From Acidobacteriota bacterium (lineage in GTDB: Bacteria; Acidobacteriota; Vicinamibacteria; Vicinamibacterales; 2-12-FULL-66-21): a stretch of 12,409 bases of DNA. Where the stretch lies: positions 1 to 12,409 of the forward strand of contig JACCXG010000541.1 of NCBI GenBank assembly GCA_013697225.1, written 5' to 3'. Made by a program: the position numbers and the translations under genes. Positions 1 through 6,128 of this stretch are shown here, in pieces; the first letter of the stretch is position 1; the number at the start of each line of letters is the position of its first letter. The notes under the pieces are model-generated. The model did not search any database, had not been told where the DNA came from, and saw only the letters and a list, made by a program, of their open reading frames with translations.

Positions 1-455
1 AGATAGGCGCCGGATCCGGAACGGGGGAAGATGCGCCGGGTCCGCTCCTGGAGCGCAGCCGTGTCCTTCGAGTAGGGGGCGAGCACCGTGGGACGCTCGC
101 CGATAGTGATGAGCGCGATCTCGGCCCGGCCGTGCAGGCGCTCCAGAAATGCAGCAAGCCCTTCGCGCAGGTACACGGTCGCGTCAGAGGCGGCCTGGCT
201 GTCGTCGATGAGCACGGCGATCTGGAGCGGCGCCTCGGCTTGCGCGGCGCTGAGTACTTCCCGGGCCGCACCGTCTTCGCGGACGATGAAGTCCGCGGCG
301 GTGAGACCGGTGACCGGCAGCCCGCGATTGTCGACGGCGGAGACATGGATCTCCTGGCCTGCGCCCGCCGGCCGGGGGGGTGGCTGCGCATGTGCCGCGC
401 CGCCCACCAGGCAGATCAGTAAGATCGGAAGCAGGCGACGAGGAACAGGGATCAT
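1..455 (-). CDS. Exported VWFA-related (Acidobacteria-type) protein, N-terminal part
   Basis: The reading frame starts at an ATG at 455 and stays open to the left edge, giving 151 residues of a longer protein. Residues 1-23 look like a Sec signal peptide: basic MIPVPRRLLP, a hydrophobic core, then AHA before Gln24. Next comes a small beta-rich segment (about 34-70, with FIVREDGAAREVLSA) and then the first strand and helix of a VWA fold (QIAVLIDDSQAAS, 78-90). This order matches the VWFA-related domain proteins expanded in Acidobacteria (TIGR03436 type), for which no specific function is established. The metal-binding DxSxS motif reads D84-D-S-Q-A88, so the last serine is lost and metal binding may be weak or absent. 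There is no Shine-Dalgarno sequence; a strong promoter lies directly against the ATG. The gene is divergent from the Fo operon. The family call is by recognition of sequence pattern only. Confidence 0.8.
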   Translation of the reverse strand, partial: MIPVPRRLLPILLICLVGGAAHAQPPPRPAGAGQEIHVSAVDNRGLPVTGLTAADFIVREDGAAREVLSAAQAEAPLQIAVLIDDSQAASDATVYLREGLAAFLERLHGRAEIALITIGERPTVLAPYSKDTAALQERTRRIFPRSGSGAY

Positions 456-491
456 TTATCGGAGTATAGGGCCAGGGGCAGGCGTGGTCAA
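453..491 (-). promoter_or_regulatory. Sigma-70-type promoter abutting the VWA gene start (predicted leaderless)
   Basis: On the minus strand TTGACC (491-486) is separated by exactly 17 bases from TATACT (468-463). Seven bases later comes the ATG (455-453). Both boxes differ from consensus by one base. A start of transcription 6-8 bases after the -10 box falls on or next to the A of the ATG, so there is no room for a ribosome binding site. Confidence 0.65.
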
Positions 492-691
492 GCCGGGTGA
501 GTCGCAGAAAGTGTTGCTGCGATTGGGTTTGCGCGCCTGGAGGTGGGCGTCTGTGCCACTCTGCGCATGTAAGTATGGTCCGCCCTCTGCGGGGTGGGTG
601 CTCATGGTGTCCGTCGTTGACACACATGGGCTCCCGGGCTAGTCTCGTCTGCCGGAACACGAAAACCGGCTGTTCCGGCCGCAGGTCGCAA

Positions 692-719
692 GTGAATTCT
701 TTCACAAAGTCGGTATAAT
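692..719 (+). promoter_or_regulatory. Candidate promoter of the Fo ATP synthase operon
   Basis: A perfect TATAAT lies at 714-719 within a GC-rich 296-base gap between divergent genes. The best -35 candidate, GTGAAT at 692-697 with a 16-base spacer, matches consensus at only 3 of 6 positions. Transcription would start near 726, leaving a leader of about 26 bases before the GTG at 752. The rest of the gap (about 492-690) shows no gene and no clear hairpin. Confidence 0.45.
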
Positions 720-751
720 GAGCAGTCGGTCACACGAGCTCGGCGGTCACC

Positions 752-1018
752 GTGCAACCACCCTCTGACGACGACGGGCGGCCGCGCGGCTCGCCCCTCG
801 AACCGGCCAGAGGCCTGCAGGCGAGCCTGAAAAGTGCGGGCCCGGTGATGGGGGCCAGTTATGCCCTCATCGGGGCCATCCTGCTGCTCGGTGGCCTGGG
901 CTACTTCGCGGACGGATGTCTGGGGACCGAGCCCTGGCTGTTGCTCGGGGGGCTCCTGCTCGGCATCGTGGTCGGGTTTTACGAGCTTGCCCGGGTCGTA
1001 TGGCGGCGAACCCCCTGA
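752..1018 (+). CDS. AtpZ/AtpI-family protein, first gene of the Fo operon
   Basis: This 88-residue protein has a hydrophilic N-terminus rich in Asp and Arg (1-30), then two membrane helices (about 33-53 and 61-80) joined by FADGCLGTEPW, and ends in VVWRRTP. The pattern G-x3-D then T-x-PW and LLGIVVGFYEL is that of the short AtpZ/ATPase_gene1 family, found at the head of many F-type ATP synthase operons. Family members are linked to magnesium supply or to c-ring assembly, but the role is not settled. The start is a GTG; no strong ribosome binding site is visible. Its last 19 bases overlap the next gene, so the two are probably translationally coupled. The function in this organism is inferred from position and family. 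Confidence 0.8.
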   Translation: MQPPSDDDGRPRGSPLEPARGLQASLKSAGPVMGASYALIGAILLLGGLGYFADGCLGTEPWLLLGGLLLGIVVGFYELARVVWRRTP

Positions 1019-1383
1019 TACGGATGACGGCAGCCGCGGCGGTCCTCTGCGCCGGACTGTGGATCGCGGCCGGACGGGGCAACGGAGGGGCCGTGGCGCT
1101 CGGAATGCTCGGGCCGCTCGCGGCCGCCCTGGTGACCTGGTTCATCGTGGAGAGAACGCACGCCCGGGCGCCAGCGCAAGTGTCCGGCGTCATGATCAAG
1201 CTGTTTGGCGCCAAGCTGGTGCTGTTTGCGGCGTATGTCGCCGCTGTGGTGCTCCTGCTGGCCTCGGGGAATACCGCGTTCGTGGTGAGCGTTACCTGCC
1301 ACTACATCCTGCTGCACGTCATGGAGGCGTGGTACCTGCGGCGGTTGTTCGCAGGGGACGGGCAGCACTCGGGCGTCGGCTGA
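1000..1383 (+). CDS. atpI: ATP synthase subunit I (AtpI-like) membrane protein
   Basis: The 127-residue protein begins at the ATG at 1000, inside the end of the preceding gene. An in-frame upstream ATG at 916 would add 28 arginine-rich residues read out of frame through the AtpZ gene and is not credible. Four hydrophobic helices are seen (about 8-24, 30-51, 68-89, 93-115). MIKLFGAK precedes helix 3, and HYILLHVMEAWYLRRL marks the C-terminal helix. This is the topology of ATP synthase protein I (ATP-synt_I family), a non-stoichiometric helper that in some bacteria assists c-ring assembly. Its place just before the a subunit gene supports the call. Sequence conservation in this family is low, so identification leans on context. 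Confidence 0.78.
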   Translation: MAANPLIRMTAAAAVLCAGLWIAAGRGNGGAVALGMLGPLAAALVTWFIVERTHARAPAQVSGVMIKLFGAKLVLFAAYVAAVVLLLASGNTAFVVSVTCHYILLHVMEAWYLRRLFAGDGQHSGVG

Positions 1384-1393
1384 CAGAACTCGT

Positions 1394-2326
1394 ATGGTTG
1401 ACTACGTTTCCCAGGACCACGCGCCTGCCGCGCACCCGGAGTCGTTCGACGCCGGGAAGGTCATCATCGAACACGTTTCCAACAGCGGTCTCGACCATCC
1501 GCTGATCCATTTTCCACTGGTGTTCGGCATCGACCTGTCGGTGACCAAGCACGTCATGATGCTCTGGATCGTGGCGCTCGTCATCCTCGTGGTCACGATC
1601 GTGAGCGTGCGGCGCTACCTCCGGCAGGACCGCCTGGTGCCGACCGGATTCATGAACGCGCTCGAGGCGGTCGTGCTGTTCGTGCGTGACAGCATGGTCG
1701 AGCCGAACGTCGGCCGCAAATGGACGAGCGTCTGGACCCCGCTCGTGCTCACCTTCTTCCTGTTCATCCTGTGCGCCAACGCGATCGGCCTGATTCCCAT
1801 CTTCGAGGTGGCGGGCCTGCTCGACCGCTTCGTGCTGCACACCGACCATGAGTCGTTCCTGAACCGCGCTCTCCACGGCGGCGCCACCGCCACCGCGAAC
1901 TTCAACGTCACGGCGGGTCTGGCGATCATCACCTTCTTCGCCGTCATCCTGGCAGGCACGAAAGCGAACGGCTTCATCCAGCACTGGAAGAACCTCGTGC
2001 CGAGCGGGCTGGCGTGGCCGATATACATTCTCCTGATCCCGATCGAGCTCATGGGCATGCTGGTGCGCCCCTTCGCACTCACGATGCGACTGGCCGCCAA
2101 CATGACGGGGGGACACATCGCCATTCTGGCGATCCTGTCGTTCGTCTTCCTCTTTGCCGAGATGGCAGGGCAGTCGTTCGTGGGTATCGGCGTCGGGCTG
2201 GCATTCTCGGTTCCGATCGCGGTCGCCATCACCGCGCTCGAAATGATCGTAGTGCTCGTGCAGGCATATGTCTTTGCGTTGTTGTCTGCCGTGTTCATCG
2301 GGATGGCGATTCACGCACATCACTGA
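1394..2326 (+). CDS. atpB: F-type ATP synthase Fo subunit a
   Basis: This is the 310-residue stator subunit that forms the two proton half-channels against the c ring. A hydrophilic N-terminus (1-50) is followed by five to six membrane helices. The essential arginine is R232 in FALTMRLAANMTGGH, matching E. coli R210. The last helix carries E283 and Q290 in EMIVVLVQAYVF, Q290 matching E. coli Q252. Relative to E. coli the E219/H245 pair is exchanged: H241 and E283 take these places, an arrangement also seen in mitochondria and many bacteria. A loop at 140-172 (DRFVLHTDHES...GGATATANFN) is longer than in E. coli; the GATATANFNVTAGLA signature occurs in several non-proteobacterial phyla. The start ATG lies 10 bases after the atpI stop. 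Membrane location and role are secure. Confidence 0.96.
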   Translation: MVDYVSQDHAPAAHPESFDAGKVIIEHVSNSGLDHPLIHFPLVFGIDLSVTKHVMMLWIVALVILVVTIVSVRRYLRQDRLVPTGFMNALEAVVLFVRDSMVEPNVGRKWTSVWTPLVLTFFLFILCANAIGLIPIFEVAGLLDRFVLHTDHESFLNRALHGGATATANFNVTAGLAIITFFAVILAGTKANGFIQHWKNLVPSGLAWPIYILLIPIELMGMLVRPFALTMRLAANMTGGHIAILAILSFVFLFAEMAGQSFVGIGVGLAFSVPIAVAITALEMIVVLVQAYVFALLSAVFIGMAIHAHH

Positions 2327-2338
2327 AGCAGTCTGAAC

Positions 2339-2343
2339 GGAGG
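2339..2343 (+). promoter_or_regulatory. Ribosome binding site of atpE
   Basis: GGAGG stands seven bases before the GTG at 2351. It fixes that unusual start codon and is the strongest Shine-Dalgarno sequence in the operon. This fits the need to make many c subunits per complex. Confidence 0.7.
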
Positions 2344-2350
2344 TCATCGA

Positions 2351-2575
2351 GTGGTTTTCTTGCATTATTTCGGAGCAGCGCTGGGTCTGGGGCTCGTTGT
2401 CATCGGTGCGGGTCTCGGGATCGGCAGGCTGGCAGCCGCAGCTGCCGACGGCGTGGCGCGCCAGCCGAGTGCCGCGGACCGGATCACGGCGGCGGTCAAC
2501 CTGCCGCTGTTCCTGCTCGAAGGGGTGGCCATCCTGGCCGAAGTCTTCATTCTGCTCGTCGTCCTGCTGAAGTAG
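2351..2575 (+). CDS. atpE: F-type ATP synthase Fo subunit c
   Basis: The 74-residue protein is a helical hairpin that forms the rotor ring. Helix 1 carries a glycine repeat (GLGLGLVVIGAGLGIG, about 10-25). The polar loop is RQPSA (37-41), and helix 2 carries the ion-binding carboxylate E57 in LFLLEGVAI, 18 residues after the loop proline, exactly as D61 in E. coli. The Gln of helix 1 and the Ser/Thr next to the glutamate needed for sodium binding are absent, so protons are the likely ion. A second glutamate, E64 in ILAEVF, lies seven residues further in the same helix and is not part of the usual motif. The start is GTG, supported by a GGAGG site. The gene sits between a and b subunit genes. 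Confidence 0.95.
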   Translation: MVFLHYFGAALGLGLVVIGAGLGIGRLAAAAADGVARQPSAADRITAAVNLPLFLLEGVAILAEVFILLVVLLK

Positions 2576-2624
2576 GCGTGCAGCACCGGCCGCCGGAGCA
2601 CGCGGTGAAAGGAAGGTCGCGTTC

Positions 2625-3119
2625 ATGAACCCGCTCGTCCAGCCCGATCCAGGGCTGTTCATCTGGACCATCGTCACGTTCCTGACTCTGCTGGCGCTTC
2701 TGACGAAGTTCGCCTGGAAGCCGCTGCTCGCGGCGCTCCAGGAGCGCCAGGATCGGATCAGGGCCTCGCTGGACGATGCGAAGCGGGCGACCGAGGAAAT
2801 GGAGCGGCTCCGTCGCGAGTCGGCCGAGATCATCCGGCAGGCCCACGTCGAAGCGGCCGCCATCGTCACGTCCATCCGTGCGGACGGCGAACGGCTTCGT
2901 GAAGAGATGAAGGGGAAAGCCAGAGCCGAAGCCGCCGCGATTGTTGCGGCGGCCGAACGTCAGATTCAGGCAGAAGCTCTCCGGGCGCGGCACGAAGTGC
3001 GCCGGGAAGCCGTCGAGTTGTCCGTCGCTATCGCGTCGAAGCTCCTGCGGCGGAACATCTCTGTGGAAGACAACCGCGTGATGATCGATGAGATGATCGG
3101 GAGCCTCGGCCGGCACTAG
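2625..3119 (+). CDS. atpF: F-type ATP synthase Fo subunit b
   Basis: This 164-residue protein is the peripheral stalk. One N-terminal membrane helix (LFIWTIVTFLTLLALLTKF, 11-29) leads into WKPLLAALQERQDRI, the usual b-subunit junction. A long charged, alanine-rich coiled coil (about 35-135) follows, then a C-terminal segment (ELSVAIASKLLRRNISVEDN) of the kind that binds the delta subunit. Length and architecture are complete. AAGGAAGG eight bases before the ATG is a good ribosome binding site. It is the last gene of the operon: no delta, alpha, gamma, beta or epsilon gene follows, and the next gene is on the other strand. The F1 genes must therefore lie elsewhere, as in other bacteria with split Fo and F1 operons. 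Confidence 0.94.
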   Translation: MNPLVQPDPGLFIWTIVTFLTLLALLTKFAWKPLLAALQERQDRIRASLDDAKRATEEMERLRRESAEIIRQAHVEAAAIVTSIRADGERLREEMKGKARAEAAAIVAAAERQIQAEALRARHEVRREAVELSVAIASKLLRRNISVEDNRVMIDEMIGSLGRH

Positions 3120-3134
3120 CCCGGACCCGCTCCC

Positions 3135-3155
3135 GCTCCGCCCTCCGGCGGCAGC
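3135..3155. terminator. Weak hairpin between convergent atpF and desaturase genes
   Basis: GCT-CCGCC (3135-3142) pairs with GGCGG-C-AGC (3147-3155) around a four-base loop, with one bulged C. It starts 15 bases after the atpF stop. There is no T-run, so intrinsic termination is uncertain. The rest of the 117-base gap shows no other clear structure. Confidence 0.3.
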
Positions 3156-3236
3156 ACGAACGCCGAAGATCTTCCAGGTGTCCTGTGGGAGTGCGGAAGC
3201 TGCTGGGAGCCGTTGCCGTCCTTGCTGGCGTGGCGC

Positions 3237-4292
3237 TCACACGCCTCGGAGTATCGAGGATTCCGATTCCTGCGGAGGAGTAGCGCTCCAGTTCGTGTGC
3301 GGCGCCTTGTTCTCGACGAACCACCCGTACAGAAGACCGCCGTATGTCTGCCAGCGTGTTCCCCTGCGCTCGTAGAACGGGACGAGTGCGCGCTGGAGCG
3401 CAGGAAGACGATAGAACGGCACCCCGGGGAAGTAGTGGTGCTCGAGGTGGTAGTTCGAGTTCAGGAACACGAAATCCCAGAACCTGTGCCCCCGCATCAG
3501 CGTGCCCCACTTGGCGGGATCGTCCGGATCGATGTCGTAGTGCTGCCCGAGGCGGTTGAGCGTGAAGGCGATCGGGAACACGAAGAATACGGGGAAGATG
3601 CTCGTTCGGAACGCGGCGTAGGGGCCGAAGACATACAACAGGGCGGCAAGCCCCGTCAGGTGTGCCGCAATCGACAGGCGACGTTCTCGCGCGATTCTCG
3701 CCCGCAGCGCCGGGTCGTAGGTGGCCCCTTCCCGGCGCGCGGCGCGGAAGTAGATGAAGAACAGCGCAGGCGTGCAATAGAGCAGCTTGTACCAGCGCTT
3801 GTTGACCTTCGGGGAGAGGTGATGCCGCTTGGGGTCGTCCTCGTCCGACCCGAGCTCCTCGTGGTGGTCGAGGTGCCAGCGCGTGAACTGGCTCGGCGAC
3901 ATCCCGCTGGGAATCGCATACAACAGGCTCAACAGACGCTCGGCCCTCGGCCGCCGACGGGCAAACACCGTGTGATGAACGACCTCGTGCAGAAGGATTG
4001 TGAAGTTGAATACCGTGAAGCCTTGCACGATGGCCAGCGGCAGCCAGATCAGCGGGTTGTCGAAACGGATGAGTCCCCAGGTGGCGAGGGCGAGGATGGC
4101 GAACTGCCGTACCGCAACGGCACCGTGCCGCCAGCCACTCCGCCGGTGCAGCTCGCGAAGTGTTTCTGACGGTATGGCACGGCTCAGCTCGCCGCGCAGC
4201 TCCACCGTGTGCGCCGCATAATGGTGTGTTCCCACGGACGGAACGAGTTTATCAGGCGGTGACCAGGGCTGCCTGTGGCCCGGATCCTGCAC
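3237..4292 (-). CDS. Membrane fatty acid desaturase
   Basis: A di-iron membrane desaturase that introduces a double bond into fatty acyl chains, adjusting membrane fluidity. The three histidine boxes are intact: HEVVHH (102-107), HLDHHE (140-145) and YHLEHH (281-286). A further histidine lies in LGQHYD (251). Hydrophobic helices are at about 62-100, 170-183 and 208-245. The frame is open from a GTG at 4292, giving 351 residues, but conserved-looking sequence only begins near residue 30 (VELRGELSRAIPSETL). GTG codons at residues 20 and 30 are equally possible starts, and none has a ribosome binding site; the shorter forms would avoid crowding the divergent GTPase gene. Substrate position and whether it acts on lipid-, CoA- or ACP-bound chains cannot be read from the sequence. 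It converges on atpF. Confidence 0.9.
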   Translation of the reverse strand: MQDPGHRQPWSPPDKLVPSVGTHHYAAHTVELRGELSRAIPSETLRELHRRSGWRHGAVAVRQFAILALATWGLIRFDNPLIWLPLAIVQGFTVFNFTILLHEVVHHTVFARRRPRAERLLSLLYAIPSGMSPSQFTRWHLDHHEELGSDEDDPKRHHLSPKVNKRWYKLLYCTPALFFIYFRAARREGATYDPALRARIARERRLSIAAHLTGLAALLYVFGPYAAFRTSIFPVFFVFPIAFTLNRLGQHYDIDPDDPAKWGTLMRGHRFWDFVFLNSNYHLEHHYFPGVPFYRLPALQRALVPFYERRGTRWQTYGGLLYGWFVENKAPHTNWSATPPQESESSILRGV

Positions 4293-4307
4293 CTCAGCAT
4301 CGCCGCG

Positions 4308-6047
4308 ATGCTGTCCAAAATCCTGACACCCGATCAGGACGAACTGCTCAAAGAAGAACGCCGGGTCCTCTCACGACTGCGGACCGCGCTGGTGCGCTTC
4401 GACGCCGCCCCGGAGCATCAGGAAGCCCTCGAGAGGTCCATCGAGCAGCTGGACGAGCTGTTCCTCCTTGTCATCGTCGGCGAGTTCAATGCGGGGAAGA
4501 GCGCATTCATCAATGCCCTGCTCGGCAGCCGGATCGTCGAGGAGGGGGTCACGCCCACGACCGCGCAGATCAACGTTCTCCAGTACGGCGAGACGGTCGA
4601 GCGAAAGGTGCGCGAGTCCAACCTCCATGTCATCACCGCTCCCGCGCCCCTGCTGCGCGAGATCCATATCGTGGACACGCCGGGCACCAACGCGATCAAC
4701 CGCGAGCACGAAGCCATTACGGCACACTTCGTCCCGCGATCGGACCTGGTGTTGTTCGTGACCTCCGCCGACCGCCCCTTCACCGAGACGGAGCGGGCGT
4801 TCCTCGAGCAGGTGCGCGCCTGGGGCAAGAAGGTCGTGGTGGTCATCAACAAGGTGGACATCCTCGAAACGGAGCGGGACGTCGACGTCGTCCGCGCTTT
4901 CGTAGGGGACAGTGCCCGGGCGCTGCTTGGGTTCAGCCCCGAGATCTTTCCAGTCAGCGCGCGGCTTGCGCTCCGGGGCAAGGGAGGCGATGCCGAAGCG
5001 TGGGGGCGCAGCGGCTTCCAGGCCCTAGAGGGCTACATCGCCACGACCCTCGATGCCCCGGGACGCGTGCATCTCAAGCTCCTGAACCCGCTGGGCGTGG
5101 GGGCCTCGCTGACGGAGCGCCATTCGGGGTTCGCGCGCGATCGACTGGCAATGCTGAAGGATGACTTCGAGATGCTCGACGAGGTCGAGCGGCAGCTGGC
5201 CGTCTACCAGCAGGACCTGTCACGCGACTTCGAGTTCCGCATGGCTGACATCGACCGCATCCTGCTCGAGATGGAAAGCCGGGGGCAGGACTACTTCGAC
5301 GAGACGATGCGGATCGGGCGCGTGATGGATCTGCTGAACCGCAGCCGCGTGCAGCAGGGGTTCGAGCAGCAGGTCATCGCCGCCGCCCCGCAGGAAATCG
5401 AGCGCAAGGTCGGCGAGCTGGTCGACTGGCTTGTAGATGCCGACCTGCGGCAGTGGCAGGCCGTCACGCACCACCTCGCTGAACGCCGCCGCCAGTACCG
5501 CGACCGGATCGTCGGGGAAGAGGGGGGCGCGCGATTCCACTACGACCGGACGCGTCTCATCGAATCCGTTGCGCGCGAAAGCCAGAAAGTGGTCGATTCC
5601 TATGATCGCCGGAAGGAGGCGCAGGAGCTGGCGGATGGCGCCAGAAACGCTGTGGCCGCAGCGGCGGCCGTGGGTGCGACGGCCCTGGGCCTTGGAACAA
5701 TCGTAACCGTTGCGGCGACCACCGCCGCTGCTGACGTGACAGGGATCATCCTGGCGTCGGTGCTGGCGGCCATCGGGTTCTTCATCCTGCCTGCGAAGCG
5801 CCAGAAGGCAAAAGACGAGATGCGGCGGAAGATCGCTGATGTGCGGCTCCGGCTCTCCACAGCCCTTCGCGAACAGTTCCTGAAGGAAATCAACCGCAGC
5901 GTGCAGCGAATCAGCGAAGGGGTCGCGCCGTACAGCCGCTTCGTCCGCGCGGAAGGGGACAAGCTGAAGGCGGTCGAACAGGAATTGCGGGAAATCGGCA
6001 CCGAGCTGGGAAGCCTGCGGGCCCGCGTGGAGCGGCTCGCGGCGTAG
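4308..6047 (+). CDS. Bacterial dynamin-like GTPase
   Basis: This is a large membrane-associated GTPase of 579 residues. From the ATG at 4308, G1 is GEFNAGKS (58-65), the G2 threonines are in GVTPTTAQ (about 80-87), G3 is DTPG (123-126), G4 is NKVD (181-184), and PVSAR (about 215-219) fits G5. A long helical region (about 265-445) follows. Then comes an Ala/Gly-rich hydrophobic hairpin (446-495) ending in FFILPAKRQKAK, and a C-terminal helical bundle. This order (GTPase, stalk helices, membrane-inserting paddle, helix) is that of bacterial dynamin-like proteins, which bend, fuse or protect membranes. An in-frame GTG at 4275 would add 11 residues; the ATG was preferred because family-like sequence starts there, although neither has a clear ribosome binding site. 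The gene stands alone and divergent from the desaturase. The exact role is unknown. Confidence 0.88.
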   Translation: MLSKILTPDQDELLKEERRVLSRLRTALVRFDAAPEHQEALERSIEQLDELFLLVIVGEFNAGKSAFINALLGSRIVEEGVTPTTAQINVLQYGETVERKVRESNLHVITAPAPLLREIHIVDTPGTNAINREHEAITAHFVPRSDLVLFVTSADRPFTETERAFLEQVRAWGKKVVVVINKVDILETERDVDVVRAFVGDSARALLGFSPEIFPVSARLALRGKGGDAEAWGRSGFQALEGYIATTLDAPGRVHLKLLNPLGVGASLTERHSGFARDRLAMLKDDFEMLDEVERQLAVYQQDLSRDFEFRMADIDRILLEMESRGQDYFDETMRIGRVMDLLNRSRVQQGFEQQVIAAAPQEIERKVGELVDWLVDADLRQWQAVTHHLAERRRQYRDRIVGEEGGARFHYDRTRLIESVARESQKVVDSYDRRKEAQELADGARNAVAAAAAVGATALGLGTIVTVAATTAAADVTGIILASVLAAIGFFILPAKRQKAKDEMRRKIADVRLRLSTALREQFLKEINRSVQRISEGVAPYSRFVRAEGDKLKAVEQELREIGTELGSLRARVERLAA

Positions 6048-6059
6048 TCATGGTGCGGG

Positions 6060-6110
6060 ATCGCGCGCCGGTTGCAGGTCTGGCGGCCTGCACGACCGGC
6101 AACGCGCGAT
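6060..6110. terminator. Long hairpin between convergent GTPase and methyltransferase genes
   Basis: Three stem blocks pair around an eight-base loop: ATCGCGCG (6060-6067) with CGCGCGAT (6103-6110), CCGGT (6068-6072) with ACCGG (6095-6099), and TGCAGG (6073-6078) with CCTGCA (6087-6092). This makes 19 base pairs with two small bulges on one side. It lies 13 bases after the GTPase stop and 19 bases beyond the methyltransferase stop. That suits a two-way terminator, though no T-run follows on either strand. Confidence 0.55.
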
Positions 6111-6128
6111 GCCCTCGAGCCTCTGAAC

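Noticed and set aside
184..705. 173-codon minus-strand frame over the first intergenic region
   Set aside because: It overlaps the VWA gene in another frame, crosses that gene's promoter, and has an Arg/Pro-rich composition typical of non-coding frames.
2351..2575. AtpE as a possible substrate of the FAM173-like methyltransferase
   Set aside because: The lysine that is methylated in the mitochondrial c subunit (three residues after the loop proline) is alanine here, and the only lysine is the C-terminal residue. A direct parallel is therefore not supported.
1319..2875. 518-codon open frame on the minus strand across atpI, atpB, atpE and atpF
   Set aside because: It is a high-GC antisense shadow of well-identified ATP synthase genes. 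Its translation is rich in His, Arg, Asp and Glu without any fold signature.
3213..4169. 318-codon plus-strand frame opposite the desaturase
   Set aside because: It is antisense to a gene with three intact histidine boxes, and the translation shows no recognisable domain.
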